DNA of 64,000 nucleotides from Tiliqua scincoides (lineage: Eukaryota; Chordata; Lepidosauria; Squamata; Scincidae), in contig NC_089821.1 in assembly GCF_035046505.1 (NCBI RefSeq), positions 193,650,377-193,714,376 of the forward strand, read 5' to 3'. Below the pieces are notes generated by a model. That model ran no database searches. It was given only the letters and a program-made list of their open reading frames with translations, and was not told where the DNA came from. Each line of letters starts with the position of its first letter. Within the stretch, counting starts at the first letter, position 1. The position numbers and the translations under genes are program-made. Below, piece by piece: positions 63,761 through 64,000 of this stretch.

Positions 63761-64000
63761 TATCTGTGGTATAATTAAATCCTCATTATCATTGGCAGGC
63801 TTAGATGATGGTACTACCTATAGAAAAGGCTTGCCCTTGGATAACTGAAACCATAAAGATGGTAAATGTTCCATGTCTCCACCCCTCTGCTAGTAAACAG
63901 ATTAGCTCTCTAAGAGTGACGCATCGGAGGTGAATTGTCAGCTCTGTTGAAACTTTGTGGCCAGTGTTACAATGCTTTGACTCACTTTAACAATCAATTC

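Larger units (their letters stand above)
60215..64000 (+). other. QRSL1 intron 9 (5' part)
   Basis: I looked for the next exon (expected NYENYFVKAQKVRRLI-like) and did not find it. Content: an old SINE-like stretch near 60900-61050 (GAGACCTAGGTTCAAATTTC), two hAT-like elements, a SINE, a CR1 tail and a LINE fragment. Confidence 0.6.

Noticed and set aside
1-64000. Endogenous retroviruses, Polintons, tRNA genes, CRISPR arrays
   Set aside because: I saw no paired LTRs, no capsid, protease or envelope signatures, no intact tRNA gene and no spaced identical repeats; the tRNA-like boxes belong to SINEs.

Overview
The window is nuclear DNA from a vertebrate, most likely a squamate reptile (lizard or snake). 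The evidence is long introns with GT/AG splice sites, CR1-type LINEs, a tRNA-like SINE with a CR1-like tail, and many copies of a short family with GGGCCCAATCCTA-type ends that I associate with squamate genomes. The species assignment is inference. There are no operons, CRISPR arrays or prokaryotic features.

Three protein-coding genes are present, and the order and orientation match human chromosome 6q21 as I recall it: CRYBG1 (AIM1) on +, RTN4IP1 on -, QRSL1 on +. (1) Bases 1 to about 25.2 kb hold the 3' part of CRYBG1. Nine coding exons (4930-23318) encode roughly the last 358 residues: beta/gamma-crystallin motifs, then a C-terminal ricin-type (QxW) beta-trefoil. Earlier exons lie upstream of the window. 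(2) Bases 26994-40880 hold the complete RTN4IP1 coding sequence on the minus strand: nine exons and 409 codons, with a mitochondrial presequence, a GroES-like half and a Rossmann NAD(P)H-binding half. (3) Bases 41529-60214 hold the first nine exons of QRSL1 (mitochondrial GatA amidase): residues 1 to about 385, with the whole Lys-Ser-Ser catalytic triad. Its 3' exons lie beyond the window. CRYBG1 and RTN4IP1 converge. RTN4IP1 and QRSL1 diverge from a GC-rich shared promoter at about 41.2-41.6 kb, so two nuclear genes for mitochondrial proteins share one control region.

The rest is mostly transposon remains. They include CR1 LINEs (both strands), a second LINE with a CCHC-like C-terminus that has jumped into a CR1 copy (9-bp target duplication), and a CR1-tailed tRNA-like SINE. 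There is a 5S-rRNA-derived fragment and MIR-like fragments. hAT-like non-autonomous elements occur with clear 8-bp target duplications (7209-8871, 25728-26171, 46890-47257, 61729-62178). A Harbinger-like MITE family has 3-bp TAA/TTA/ATA duplications and two size classes. Two tiny TTAA-bounded elements look piggyBac-like.

I found no new multi-gene system. The best leads are: a foldback element at about 2216-2829 that encloses a promoter/first-exon-like segment (Kozak-like ATG, five codons, splice donor) in phase with downstream CRYBG1 exons; the RTN4IP1/QRSL1 bidirectional promoter with an adjacent minisatellite, a YY1-like site and a short upstream ORF; and several nested insertions that give relative ages for the repeat families. 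All assignments were read by eye with no database search.
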